Assembly: GCF_043099285.1 (NCBI RefSeq)
Contig: NZ_CP170723.1
Location: 124,001 to 188,000, forward strand
Source: Oryzobacter telluris
GTDB taxonomy: Bacteria; Actinomycetota; Actinomycetes; Actinomycetales; Dermatophilaceae
Reading direction: 5' to 3'
DNA: 64,000 nt
Shown: positions 53,889-61,728 of the stretch, in pieces
Layout: each line of letters opens with the position of its first letter
How positions within the stretch are numbered: the stretch's first letter is position 1
Position numbers and translations under genes: made by a program
The notes under the pieces: model-generated
Told to the model about the DNA's origin: nothing
The model's input: only the letters and a program-made list of their open reading frames with translations
The model's database searches: none

Positions 53889-54554
53889 ATGGCGTTGCTC
53901 CCGCTCTTCCCGCTGGGCACCGTGCTCCTGCCCGGCGCGCGGCTGCCCCTGCAGCTGTTCGAGCCGCGCTACCTCGAGCTCGCGCGGCAGCTCGCCGAGC
54001 AGGCGGAGGACGAGCGGCGCTTCGGCGTCGTCCTCATCCGCAAGGGGCACGAGGTCGGCCCGGAGGCCGCCGGCGACCTCCACGGCATCGGCTGTGAGGC
54101 CCGGGTCGACGCGATGGCGTTGGCGGAGAGCCCGATCGGCACGGTGGTGCACCTCGTGGCCACGGGCGTGCGGCGCTTCCGGCTCGACGACGTCGACACC
54201 GGGGCCGGCACCCCGTTCACCACAGGCGTCGTCACGTGGCTGGAGGAGGCGACCGCGTCGGGAGACGCCGCTGTGGCCGCGCTCGCCGCGACGGCGCTGC
54301 GCGAGCACGCCGACTACCTCGAGCGGCTCGGTGCCGTGGCCGACCCGGTGGAGGCCCCGCTGGGCCAGGTCGCCTACCGCGTCGTCGAGCGGATGGTCCT
54401 CGACCCCGCCGACCGGCAGCGCGTCCTCGACGGCGCGGATGCCGCCACCAGGCTGCGCACCGCGCTGTCGCTGCTGCGTCGCGAAGCGGCGATCGTCGGG
54501 CGCTTCGGGGCGCTCCCGTCCTCCCCGCCGCCGAGCGGGGCGTCGTTGAACTGA
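53889..54554 (+). CDS. LON substrate-binding-domain protein
   Basis: A 221-residue protein consisting of the N-terminal domain of Lon (LON/PUA-like): LPLFPLGTVLLPGARLPLQL, FEPRYLEL and a helical C-terminal part. No ATPase or protease domain is present. Stand-alone LON-domain proteins are common in actinobacteria; an adaptor or substrate-recognition role is assumed. The gene is divergent from the DEAD-box helicase. Confidence 0.88.
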   Translation: MALLPLFPLGTVLLPGARLPLQLFEPRYLELARQLAEQAEDERRFGVVLIRKGHEVGPEAAGDLHGIGCEARVDAMALAESPIGTVVHLVATGVRRFRLDDVDTGAGTPFTTGVVTWLEEATASGDAAVAALAATALREHADYLERLGAVADPVEAPLGQVAYRVVERMVLDPADRQRVLDGADAATRLRTALSLLRREAAIVGRFGALPSSPPPSGASLN

Positions 54555-54579
54555 CCTCGCGGACAGGCGGTGTCCCGCG

Positions 54580-55464
54580 TCAGGGGGCGCCGCGGACCGC
54601 CGCCCGGGCGGTGCGCGCGAGGCGTCGGGGCAGCGCCGTGCCCCGCCACCAGACGGAGTCGCGGAAGTGCCGGACCCGGTACCCCTCCTCGACCAGGGCC
54701 CGGCGCGCCGCCGTGTGGCACATCTCGTCGAGGACGTCCTGCGCGTCGGGGCTGCGCACGAAGTCCCACCACCGCAGCAGCTCGGCGAGCCGCTCGTCCG
54801 CGGTCCAGGTGTCGCGACCGTCCTCGGAGGTGGGCAGCTGCAGGGCCGTCATCCGTGACGACGTCGCCCCCCGGAACCCGGGTCGGCGCATGAACTTCGC
54901 GAACTGGTGGTGGTCGGGCTGGTCGCCGACTGGGGTGGTTTCCCAGGGGTCGTCGAGGGCGAGGTAGGCCCCGCGGGTGTGGCCGGTCCCGGTGACGCTG
55001 ACCTTGTTGTAGAACGGCTTTCGCGCCGTGTGAGCAGCGATCTCGTGGGGGTCGGAGAGGTCGGACGCGAAGAGGTGGATGCGGCCGGAGGTCGTGACGA
55101 AGCCGTTCCAGCACTGCACGAGGTCGTGGTCCTCGAGGAGCGCGAGCAGGTCGGCGACGTGGTCGCGCAGGAAGAGGTCGTCGTCGCAGAGGTAGAGGAT
55201 CGCGTCGCTGCGCGCCTCGAGCACCGCGGTGTGCCGGTGGACCTCCCCGTGGTGCGGACCCTTGGGGAGGTCGAGGAAACGCACCCGCGGGTCGGCGAGC
55301 AGCGGCTGGACCGCCGCGCGCACGTCATCCGTGACGCCGTCACCGATGATGATGACCTCGACGTCCGCGACGGTCTGGGCCAGGGCGCTGGCGACCGCCA
55401 CGGGAAGGGTCGACGGCTTGTTGTGCGTCGGGACGAGGATGCTCGCGCGCGGGGTGGTCGTCAT
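54580..55464 (-). CDS. Family 2 glycosyltransferase
   Basis: A 294-residue GT-A fold glycosyltransferase: ASILVPTHNKPSTLPVAVAS at the N-terminus, VIIIGDGVTDD, and the DxD-like ILYLCDDDLFLRDH. It has no membrane helix. It is the last gene of a five-gene operon with 4-base overlaps (ATGA with the cupin gene), so it probably transfers the modified sugar made by its neighbours. Confidence 0.85.
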   Translation of the reverse strand: MTTTPRASILVPTHNKPSTLPVAVASALAQTVADVEVIIIGDGVTDDVRAAVQPLLADPRVRFLDLPKGPHHGEVHRHTAVLEARSDAILYLCDDDLFLRDHVADLLALLEDHDLVQCWNGFVTTSGRIHLFASDLSDPHEIAAHTARKPFYNKVSVTGTGHTRGAYLALDDPWETTPVGDQPDHHQFAKFMRRPGFRGATSSRMTALQLPTSEDGRDTWTADERLAELLRWWDFVRSPDAQDVLDEMCHTAARRALVEEGYRVRHFRDSVWWRGTALPRRLARTARAAVRGAP

Positions 55465-55847
55465 CCGACATACGCCTGGTCGGCGAGGACGACGACCGTC
55501 GCGCCCGGGGTCAGGTGGTAGACCACGTCGGCCCCCGGCTCGATGAGGCAGGCCTCGCCGGGGCGGCCGAGGTGGTGCTCGGCCACCTCGGGTGGGTCGT
55601 CCCCGCGACGCGTGGTGAGGACGACGCGGGCACTGCCGGTGACGAGGACGAGGAGCTCGCGGCACGGCACCCCGTGGTCGCCGCGGGTCGCACCCTCCTC
55701 GGGGGCCACGACCACGAAGACGCGCTCGGGCGTGAAGGGCAGCCCGTCGAACTCCACGGGGACGAGGCGGCCACGGGGGTCGTCGAAGACGGGGAACGTC
55801 ACGACGGGAGGGTCCACCGCCGGCTGTCGGGGCTCGACCGCGGTCAC
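55461..55847 (-). CDS. WxcM/FdtA-like cupin, probable dTDP-sugar 3,4-ketoisomerase
   Basis: A 128-residue single-domain cupin: FDDPRGRLVPVEF, FTPERVFVV, HGVPCRELLVLVTGSARVVL and a C-terminal PGADVVYHLTPG. FdtA-type ketoisomerases convert dTDP-4-keto-6-deoxyglucose to its 3-keto isomer. It overlaps the DegT aminotransferase and the glycosyltransferase by four bases each. The start is GTG 55847. It could instead be an acyl-transfer or binding cupin, so the reaction is inferred from context. Confidence 0.75.
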   Translation of the reverse strand: MTAVEPRQPAVDPPVVTFPVFDDPRGRLVPVEFDGLPFTPERVFVVVAPEEGATRGDHGVPCRELLVLVTGSARVVLTTRRGDDPPEVAEHHLGRPGEACLIEPGADVVYHLTPGATVVVLADQAYVG

Positions 55848-56935
55848 GACGCGTCCCGCCACGCCTCGAGGGCGGCCACGACGGCCTCCACCTCGTCGTC
55901 GGTGAGCTCGGGGAAGCACGGCAGGGTGAGCTTCTCGTGGCGCTGCCGGTCGGCCACGGCGGTGCGGCCTCCGCGGGGGGCGATGCCGCGCATCTCGCCG
56001 GTGAGGTGCGGGTAGTGCACCGCGGTGCCGACCCCGGCCCGGTGGAGGTGCTCGCGCAGGGCGTCGCGCCGCGCGTCGAGGACGACGGCGTGGTGGGCCA
56101 CGCCGGCCACGGGGTCGCCGTGCACGCGGGTCGCGCTGCCGTGCAGGGCCTTCCGGTACCGGTCGAGCAGGGCCCGGCGACGGGCGTTGCGGCGGTCGAG
56201 GTGCGGCAGCCGGGCCGACAGCACCGCGGCCTGCAGCTCGTCGAGGCGGGAGTTGCGCCCCCGCGGGTGGTCGACGCTGCCCCGCTCGCCCCAGCCGTAC
56301 TCCCTCAGCGAGCGGGCGCGCTCGGCCGTGGCGGGGTCGTGGAGCAGGAGGGCGCCGCCGTCGCCCACGGCGGCGAGGTTCTTCGTCGGGTAGAAGCTGA
56401 ACGTCGCGGCGTCGCCGGTGCGGCCCACGTGCCGGCCGTCGGGGCGCGCACCGTGCGCCTGCGCGCAGTCCTCGACGAGCAGCAGCCCCTCGGCGCTGCG
56501 CCAGGCGTCGATCGCCACGAGGTCGAGCGGGTCCCCGTGGAGGTGGGTGACGACGACGGCCGCGGTGCCCGGCACGAGGGCGGCGGACAGGAGCTCGACG
56601 GTCGGCCCCATCGTGACCGGGTCGACGTCGTGGACCACGGGTTCGAGCCCGACGGCCCGCGCGGCCTGCCCGGCGAAGCCGGAGTCATTGGGCGGGACCA
56701 GGACCCGGCTGCCGGGGGGCACTCCGAGGGAGGCGAGGGCGAGGCAGAGGGCGTCGCTGCCGTTCCCGGTCCCGACCACCTCGCCGCCGCCGACGTAGGC
56801 CGCGAGCTCGCGCTCGAACCGCGCCACCGACGGGCCCAGCACCCACTGCTGCGCGTCGACCACGGCGAGCACCGCCTCGCGGACCGCCGCCCTCTCCTCC
56901 GGTGCCAGGCGGGTCGGCGCGGCGACGGGGATCAC
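55844..56935 (-). CDS. DegT/DnrJ/EryC1-family PLP aminotransferase
   Basis: A 363-residue sugar aminotransferase. The PLP Lys is 185 in FYPTKNLAAVGDGG, with EDCAQAHGAR (155-164) and TGNGSDALCLAL (56-67) binding the cofactor phosphate. It aminates a keto sugar, probably the product of the neighbouring ketoisomerase. It overlaps the genes on both sides by four bases (GTGA). Confidence 0.9.
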   Translation of the reverse strand: MIPVAAPTRLAPEERAAVREAVLAVVDAQQWVLGPSVARFERELAAYVGGGEVVGTGNGSDALCLALASLGVPPGSRVLVPPNDSGFAGQAARAVGLEPVVHDVDPVTMGPTVELLSAALVPGTAAVVVTHLHGDPLDLVAIDAWRSAEGLLLVEDCAQAHGARPDGRHVGRTGDAATFSFYPTKNLAAVGDGGALLLHDPATAERARSLREYGWGERGSVDHPRGRNSRLDELQAAVLSARLPHLDRRNARRRALLDRYRKALHGSATRVHGDPVAGVAHHAVVLDARRDALREHLHRAGVGTAVHYPHLTGEMRGIAPRGGRTAVADRQRHEKLTLPCFPELTDDEVEAVVAALEAWRDAS

Positions 56936-57795
56936 CACGTGGCGGTCCCGTCGAGGATGCCGCGCAGCTCTCCGGACGTCATCACCCGGCGGTCGAGGGT
57001 GTCGATCAGCCCGTGGATCCGCTCGACGAGACCGGGGTTGGTCGCGAGGGTGGTGCGCCCGCGGTCGAGGTGGATGCCGTCCTCGAGCCCGACCCGCACG
57101 CCGCCGCCGGCCGCCAGGGCGATCGCCTGGGCGGGGAGCGCGAACGCCCCCAGGCCCGCCCCGGACCACACGGCGTCGTCGGGGAGCCGGTCCACGGTGA
57201 GGCCGATCTCCGAGGGGGTCGCCTGCAGCCCGGACACGTTGCCGAAGAACAGGTTCGCGACGATCGCGCCCGGGAGCAGGCCCTGCTTGCGCAGCACGTT
57301 GACGACGTTGACCATCCCCATGTCGAAGATCTCGAGCTCGGGGGTGATGCCGCGGTCGAGCATGATCTGGGCCAGCCCGCGCACGGTCTCCGGGGCGTTG
57401 ACCGACGCCCCGGAGATGAAGTTCAGCGACGACAGGGTCAGCGACGCGAGGTCGGGCTTGAGGTCGCCGTCGAGGGCGAGGCAGTCGGCGCGCCGCTCGA
57501 GCTCGGTCCAGGTGCGCCCGCTCGTGCTGACGTTGACGAGCACCTCGGGGGCCGCGTCGCGCACCGCGCCGACGATCCGCTCGTAGGTGTCGCGCGTCCA
57601 CGTCGGCACGCCCTCGTCGTCACGGGCGTGGATGTGCACCGACGTGATGCCGATGGCCGCGGCCTCCGCGACGTCGCGGGCGATCTCCTCCGGCGTGACG
57701 GGCACGTGCGGCGTCATCGCCTTGGTCGGCACCATGCCGGTCGGGGCGAGGACGATCGGGACCGGCCGGTTCAGCTGGGCGAGCAGTGCGGACAC
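56932..57795 (-). CDS. BKACE-family beta-keto acid cleavage enzyme
   Basis: A 287-residue TIM-barrel protein of the 3-keto-5-aminohexanoate cleavage enzyme (KCE/BKACE) family. The metal-binding VHIHARD (His54, His56) and the N-terminal PIVLAPTGMVPTK are diagnostic. The enzymes cleave beta-keto acids with acetyl-CoA to acetoacetyl-CoA plus a CoA ester. Its place inside a sugar-nucleotide operon, overlapping both neighbours, is unusual and suggests supply of an acyl group for sugar acylation. The start is GTG 57795. Confidence 0.88.
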   Translation of the reverse strand: MSALLAQLNRPVPIVLAPTGMVPTKAMTPHVPVTPEEIARDVAEAAAIGITSVHIHARDDEGVPTWTRDTYERIVGAVRDAAPEVLVNVSTSGRTWTELERRADCLALDGDLKPDLASLTLSSLNFISGASVNAPETVRGLAQIMLDRGITPELEIFDMGMVNVVNVLRKQGLLPGAIVANLFFGNVSGLQATPSEIGLTVDRLPDDAVWSGAGLGAFALPAQAIALAAGGGVRVGLEDGIHLDRGRTTLATNPGLVERIHGLIDTLDRRVMTSGELRGILDGTATW

Positions 57796-58454
57796 GTGGG
57801 TTCCTCCCCGTCGGTGGACGCTGCGGCGCGGACGACCCGCGCTGGGTTGCCGAGAACGATGTCGCCGGGCGCGACGTCCTTGGTGACCACGGCGCCGGCC
57901 CCGACGACCGCCCCGGCCCCGACGGTCCGCTCGGGCAGCACCGTGGACCCGGCGCCGACGAACGCGCCGGCGCCGATGGTGACCCCGCCGGCGAGGACGA
58001 CCCCCGGCCCCACGTGCGCCGCGGTGCCGAGGCGGGAGTGGTGGCCGACGGAGGCCGAGCGGTTGACGTGGGCCAGGCAGCCGAGGGTGGTGTGCGCGCC
58101 GAGGACCGCGCCGGCGTTGACGTAGGCGCCGTGGTTCACGACGGTCGAGGACGCGAGCACCGCCGTCGGGTCGACGAGGGCGACCGGATGCGTCAGCCCG
58201 GCGGCGATGGCCGCCCGCTCCGCGCCGAGCCGGGCGGCGGGAGAGGCGACGCCGAGCACGTGGGGCCGTGCGTCCGGGGGGCCGAGGTCGGCGAGGTCGG
58301 CGAGGTCAGCCGTCAGCCCGGGCAGTGACGGGTCCGCGGAACCGTGGTTGTCGACGCACCGCACATCGAGGCCGAGTCGCCGGGCCGTCTCCACGACCTC
58401 CCAGGCGTAGGGCGTCGCGACGGCGTAGACGACGAGTACCGCCGCTTCGTCCAT
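57771..58454 (-). CDS. NeuD-like acyltransferase with left-handed beta helix
   Basis: A 227-residue protein. An N-terminal PglD/NeuD-type Rossmann-like domain (LVVYAVATPYAWEVVETA) is followed by hexapeptide repeats (VLGAHTTLGCLAHVNRSASV, VTIGAGAFVGAGSTVLPE) that form a left-handed beta helix. Such enzymes N-acetylate UDP- or dTDP-amino sugars, so it fits downstream of the aminotransferase. It is the first gene of the operon. The TAGATT -10 ends six bases before ATG 58454, so the operon mRNA is probably leaderless. Confidence 0.88.
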   Translation of the reverse strand: MDEAAVLVVYAVATPYAWEVVETARRLGLDVRCVDNHGSADPSLPGLTADLADLADLGPPDARPHVLGVASPAARLGAERAAIAAGLTHPVALVDPTAVLASSTVVNHGAYVNAGAVLGAHTTLGCLAHVNRSASVGHHSRLGTAAHVGPGVVLAGGVTIGAGAFVGAGSTVLPERTVGAGAVVGAGAVVTKDVAPGDIVLGNPARVVRAAASTDGEEPTCPHCSPS

Positions 58455-58460
58455 CCGCGC

Positions 58461-58466
58461 AATCTA
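58461..58466 (-). promoter_or_regulatory. -10 element of the leaderless sugar-operon promoter
   Basis: TAGATT on the minus strand ends six bases before ATG 58454, with no SD. Confidence 0.5.
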
Positions 58467-58555
58467 ACGGCTGCCCGGACCCGCGCGAGAGGGTTCGTGA
58501 CAGACCCCGGTGCGGTGGCCCGTCATCGGGTCCGGAACGCCTCCACGGTGCCGGG

Positions 58556-58561
58556 TAGGTT
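58556..58561 (+). promoter_or_regulatory. -10 element of a leaderless promoter (MazG-like gene)
   Basis: TAGGTT ends seven bases before ATG 58569, with no SD. Confidence 0.5.
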
Positions 58562-58568
58562 GCCCGCC

Positions 58569-58850
58569 ATGGACCTCGCACACCTCCAGGACGTCATCGA
58601 GCGCACCTTCGGCGAGCGGGACCGGGAGCGCGGGGTGCCGAGCACCGTCGCGTGGCTGGCCGAGGAGGTCGGCGAGCTGGCGCAGGCCGTGCGCAAGGGG
58701 ACCCAGGCGCAGCGCGAGCACGAGTTCGGCGACGTCCTCGCGTGGGTGGCGTCGCTGGCCAACCAGGTGGGCGTCGACCTCACCGCCGCGGTCGACCGCT
58801 ACGCCACGGGGTGCCCCCGGTGCGGGGCCTCCCCCTGCACCTGCCCCTGA
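58569..58850 (+). CDS. MazG-like nucleotide pyrophosphohydrolase
   Basis: A 93-residue all-alpha NTP pyrophosphohydrolase. The EExxE metal motif is in WLAEEVGELAQAV, with EHEFGDVLAW providing the second acidic pair. The C-terminus CPRCGASPCTCP has four Cys and could bind zinc, which is not usual for MazG. Family members clear non-canonical or excess nucleoside triphosphates. Confidence 0.88.
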   Translation: MDLAHLQDVIERTFGERDRERGVPSTVAWLAEEVGELAQAVRKGTQAQREHEFGDVLAWVASLANQVGVDLTAAVDRYATGCPRCGASPCTCP

Positions 58851-58862
58851 GGGCGGATCGGG

Positions 58863-60065
58863 TCAGTCGTCCTCGGCCGCGACCCGGAGCAGGTCCCGTT
58901 CGACGAGGGAGCGGACCGCGTCGATGACGAGCGCCTCGGCCTCCGGGTGCGGCCCGAGGTCTGCGGTGGCCTCCTCGACGAGCCGGGAGACCGGGACGGG
59001 GTGCTCGGCCGCGAGCCAGAGGGTGGCCGCGAGACCGGGCAGCGTGCTGGGGACCCGTTCGTGCAGGACGAGGACGGAGCCGTCGGACGCGAGGGCGTCA
59101 CCGAAGGGGGCGCGGACGACCTCCGTCGCGATGCCGATGGCGGCGAGGTCACCGTGCTCCCTCGGCTCGGGCGGGTCCACGTCCTCGGAGGGGTCGAGGA
59201 CGGCCGCGCTCGCCGGTGCCGTCCCGCCGATCCACGTCCACTGCACCGTCTCCGGCTCGCCGCCGGGAGCCCGGCCCGCGGCCAGGTCCTCGACGAGCGC
59301 GGCGCAGTCGCCGATCTCGCGGTAGCGCATCCGCCACGGCCCGTGGCCCGCGGTCAGCACGGTGGCAAGGCGCTCGAGGGGTCGCTCGAGGCTGGGCAGC
59401 GCGGAGGTCTGGGGCAGGGCGAGGGCCGCGGCATCCACGAGCGCGAAGGGCTCGAGCACTGGCTCCTCGACGTCGTCGGTGCGCTCGAGGACCACGGTGG
59501 CGACGAGGTGGAGGTCGTCGGGGGCGCGCAGCAGGCCCAGCTCGTCGGGTGAGTGCTCGGTCTTGGCCATCGGCTCGGCCGGGTCGACGACGACGGACAG
59601 CGGCTTGGCGTAGGCGCGCACCCGCAGGTCGTCCTCGACCGCCACCGTCTCGTCGGAGACGTACCCGAGCCGTCGTCCGAGGACGCGGGCCGCCGTCGTC
59701 TTGCCGGTGCCCGACGGGGCCACGAGGGCGACGGTCGCACCGTCCGGGCTCGCGAACCCGGCGGCGTGGAGCATGAGGCAGGTCCCGGTGCGGCGCAGGA
59801 TCGACGCGTGGGTCACGGCCCGCGAGACGGCGTACGGCAGCTCGTCGTCGGTGACCACGACGACCTCCTCGTTGAGGACGATGAGCGTGTCCTCGCCGCG
59901 CGTGACCACGAACTCCGGTGTCGCGGAACCGTCTCCGGCAGCGCTCGCCGCGTCCTCGGGGATGCTCGCCCGGCGCCAGAGGTCCTCGAGGTGCGCGGCG
60001 AGGTCCGGCTCGAGTCCCGAGACGTCGAGCCGCCACCGGGACCCGAACGCGTCGATGAGGAGCAC
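58863..60065 (-). CDS. HPr-kinase-like P-loop protein
   Basis: A 400-residue protein with a central P-loop VAPSGTGKT (115-123) in the sequence ATVALVAPSGTGKTTAARVL, and LGYVSDETVAVEDD further on, as in the HprK/PqqD-linked kinase-like families. The flanking regions are not recognised. No HPr or PTS gene is nearby, so a kinase role on another protein or a small molecule is likely; function unknown. GTG 60065 lies six bases after a CACACT -10. Confidence 0.72.
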   Translation of the reverse strand: MLLIDAFGSRWRLDVSGLEPDLAAHLEDLWRRASIPEDAASAAGDGSATPEFVVTRGEDTLIVLNEEVVVVTDDELPYAVSRAVTHASILRRTGTCLMLHAAGFASPDGATVALVAPSGTGKTTAARVLGRRLGYVSDETVAVEDDLRVRAYAKPLSVVVDPAEPMAKTEHSPDELGLLRAPDDLHLVATVVLERTDDVEEPVLEPFALVDAAALALPQTSALPSLERPLERLATVLTAGHGPWRMRYREIGDCAALVEDLAAGRAPGGEPETVQWTWIGGTAPASAAVLDPSEDVDPPEPREHGDLAAIGIATEVVRAPFGDALASDGSVLVLHERVPSTLPGLAATLWLAAEHPVPVSRLVEEATADLGPHPEAEALVIDAVRSLVERDLLRVAAEDD

Positions 60066-60071
60066 CGGGCC

Positions 60072-60077
60072 AGTGTG
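60072..60077 (-). promoter_or_regulatory. -10 element of a leaderless promoter (HPr-kinase-like gene)
   Basis: CACACT on the minus strand ends six bases before GTG 60065; weak. Confidence 0.35.
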
Positions 60078-60081
60078 CCGG

Positions 60082-60846
60082 TCAGAGGTACCGCGCTGCG
60101 GCACGAACGGCCTGACCCGCGTACGCGCCCCCGAACAGGACGGCGTGGAGCAGCAGCGGGTGGACCTGGTGCAGCGCGACCCGGTCGCGCCACCCCTCCA
60201 CGAGCGGCGCGACCTCCTCGTAGCCGGCGAGGACCCGGCCGAGGTCGGGGCAGCCGAACAGGGCGAGCATCGCGAGGTCGGCCTCGCGGTGCCCGCCGTG
60301 GGCCGCGGGGTCGATGAGCACGGCGCCCTCGGGCGTCCACACGACGTTGCCCGCCCAGAGGTCGCCGTGCAGCCGGGCCGGGGGGTCGCCCGTGTCGAGG
60401 GCGCCGCCCGCCACGACCTCCGTGAACCGGTCGAGGACGACGGCGTCGTCGGCGGTGAGGGACCCGCGGTCGCGGCCGAGCCGCACATGCGGCGCGATGC
60501 GGGCCGCGGCGAGGAAGGACCCCCACGTGTCCCACGACCCGAGGACGAGGGGCAGCGGCTCGCTCGTGGGGCCGAGCCACCCGTCCCCCTCCCACCCCGG
60601 CGGGCCGGCGCCGAAGGCCGGTGCCCCCGCGGCGTGGGTGCGGGCCAGGCCCCGACCGAGGGCCTCGGCGTGGGCCGGCGTCGGTGCCGCCGGCTCGAGG
60701 CGGCGCAGGTCGAGGTGGGTGGGTCCGACCTCGAGCACCTCGACGACCCGGGCCCCGTGCGCCTGCGCGAGCCAGCGCAGGCCGGCCGCCTCCCACGACG
60801 CGTACCGCTCCGCCCCGGGTGCGACGTTCTTGCGGAACGGGCTCAT
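60082..60846 (-). CDS. Fructosamine kinase (FN3K family)
   Basis: A 254-residue protein-kinase-like fold enzyme. The catalytic loop HGDLWAGNVVW (160-170) and the metal Asp in VLIDPAAHGGHREADLAM are family signatures. FN3K phosphorylates fructosamines on glycated proteins or free ketosamines, allowing deglycation. ATG 60846 is used; ATG 60855 three codons upstream is possible. It converges with nothing and lies 16 bases upstream of the HPr-kinase-like gene, which may be cotranscribed. Confidence 0.9.
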   Translation of the reverse strand: MSPFRKNVAPGAERYASWEAAGLRWLAQAHGARVVEVLEVGPTHLDLRRLEPAAPTPAHAEALGRGLARTHAAGAPAFGAGPPGWEGDGWLGPTSEPLPLVLGSWDTWGSFLAAARIAPHVRLGRDRGSLTADDAVVLDRFTEVVAGGALDTGDPPARLHGDLWAGNVVWTPEGAVLIDPAAHGGHREADLAMLALFGCPDLGRVLAGYEEVAPLVEGWRDRVALHQVHPLLLHAVLFGGAYAGQAVRAAARYL

Positions 60847-60930
60847 GGTCCACATCGTCGCAGGTGGGAGACGGTGGCAGCCCGACGTGAGTACGCTGCG
60901 ACCGCACCCTGCGCACCTGGAGGACCCGTC

Positions 60931-61707
60931 ATGACGAACACCCTCGCCGACCACTCGGGCGACCCCCTCGTCGAGCCGGGCGAGGACCCGCACACCGCGG
61001 TCCTCGCGGCGCTGACCAACGACCTCGGCGGGGTCCTGGAGTCGATGGAGCAGGTCTCCGACTACCTCGAGCGGGTGGTCCACGCCGTGCGTCGCCACAT
61101 CGACGGGTGCGACGAGGTCGGCATCACGGTGATGTCCGCCGACCGACCGCACACCGCGGCCTACACGACCGTGCAGACGCTCGAGATCGACGCCGTCCAG
61201 TACGCCCTGAACGAGGGGCCGTGCCTCGATGCCGCCCGCCACCGCCGCGAGAACCACGTCCCCGACCTCGTCGTCGACGACGGCCGGTGGCCGAACTTCG
61301 CCCACGAGTGCCGCGAGGAGGGGATGCGCAGCCTCCTCGCACTACCCCTGCTGAGCGGCACGGAGTGCGTCGGCGCCATCAACCTCTACGCCTGGGCGCC
61401 GCACGCGTTCGACGCCTTCGACGCGGCCCTGGTGCGGGTGGCGGCGGCGCGCTGCGCCGACGCCCTCGTCGCGGTGACGGTCCTCGACGGCGCCCGCCGC
61501 CTCGCCGGGCAGCTCGAGCAGGCGATGGCCAGCCGGGCGGTCATCGAGCAGGCCAAGGGCGTCATCATGGCAATGCGCGGGGTGCCCGAGCACGAGGCGT
61601 TCGAGGTGCTGCGCAAGACCTCGCAGGACCGCAACGTCAAGGTGCGGGTCCTCGCGCAGCAGATCGTCACCGGGGTGAGCACCCCCGACGACCCGAAGGC
61701 GTCATGA
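60931..61707 (+). CDS. GAF-ANTAR antitermination regulator
   Basis: A 258-residue regulator. Residues about 30-165 form a GAF domain (VGITVMSADRPHTAAYT, LPLLSGTECVGAINLYA) and about 180-245 an ANTAR RNA-binding domain with LEQAMASRAVIEQAKGVIMA and the conserved Ala/Leu helix. ANTAR proteins bind paired hairpins in nascent RNA and prevent termination. GGAGG lies seven bases before ATG 60931. No clear ANTAR hairpin pair is seen nearby. Confidence 0.9.
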   Translation: MTNTLADHSGDPLVEPGEDPHTAVLAALTNDLGGVLESMEQVSDYLERVVHAVRRHIDGCDEVGITVMSADRPHTAAYTTVQTLEIDAVQYALNEGPCLDAARHRRENHVPDLVVDDGRWPNFAHECREEGMRSLLALPLLSGTECVGAINLYAWAPHAFDAFDAALVRVAAARCADALVAVTVLDGARRLAGQLEQAMASRAVIEQAKGVIMAMRGVPEHEAFEVLRKTSQDRNVKVRVLAQQIVTGVSTPDDPKAS

Positions 61708-61715
61708 GCCTGCTC

Positions 61716-61721
61716 TAGCAT
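61716..61721 (+). promoter_or_regulatory. -10 element of a leaderless promoter (App1-like gene)
   Basis: TAGCAT ends seven bases before ATG 61729, with no SD. Confidence 0.5.
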
Positions 61722-61728
61722 CGGGCAC

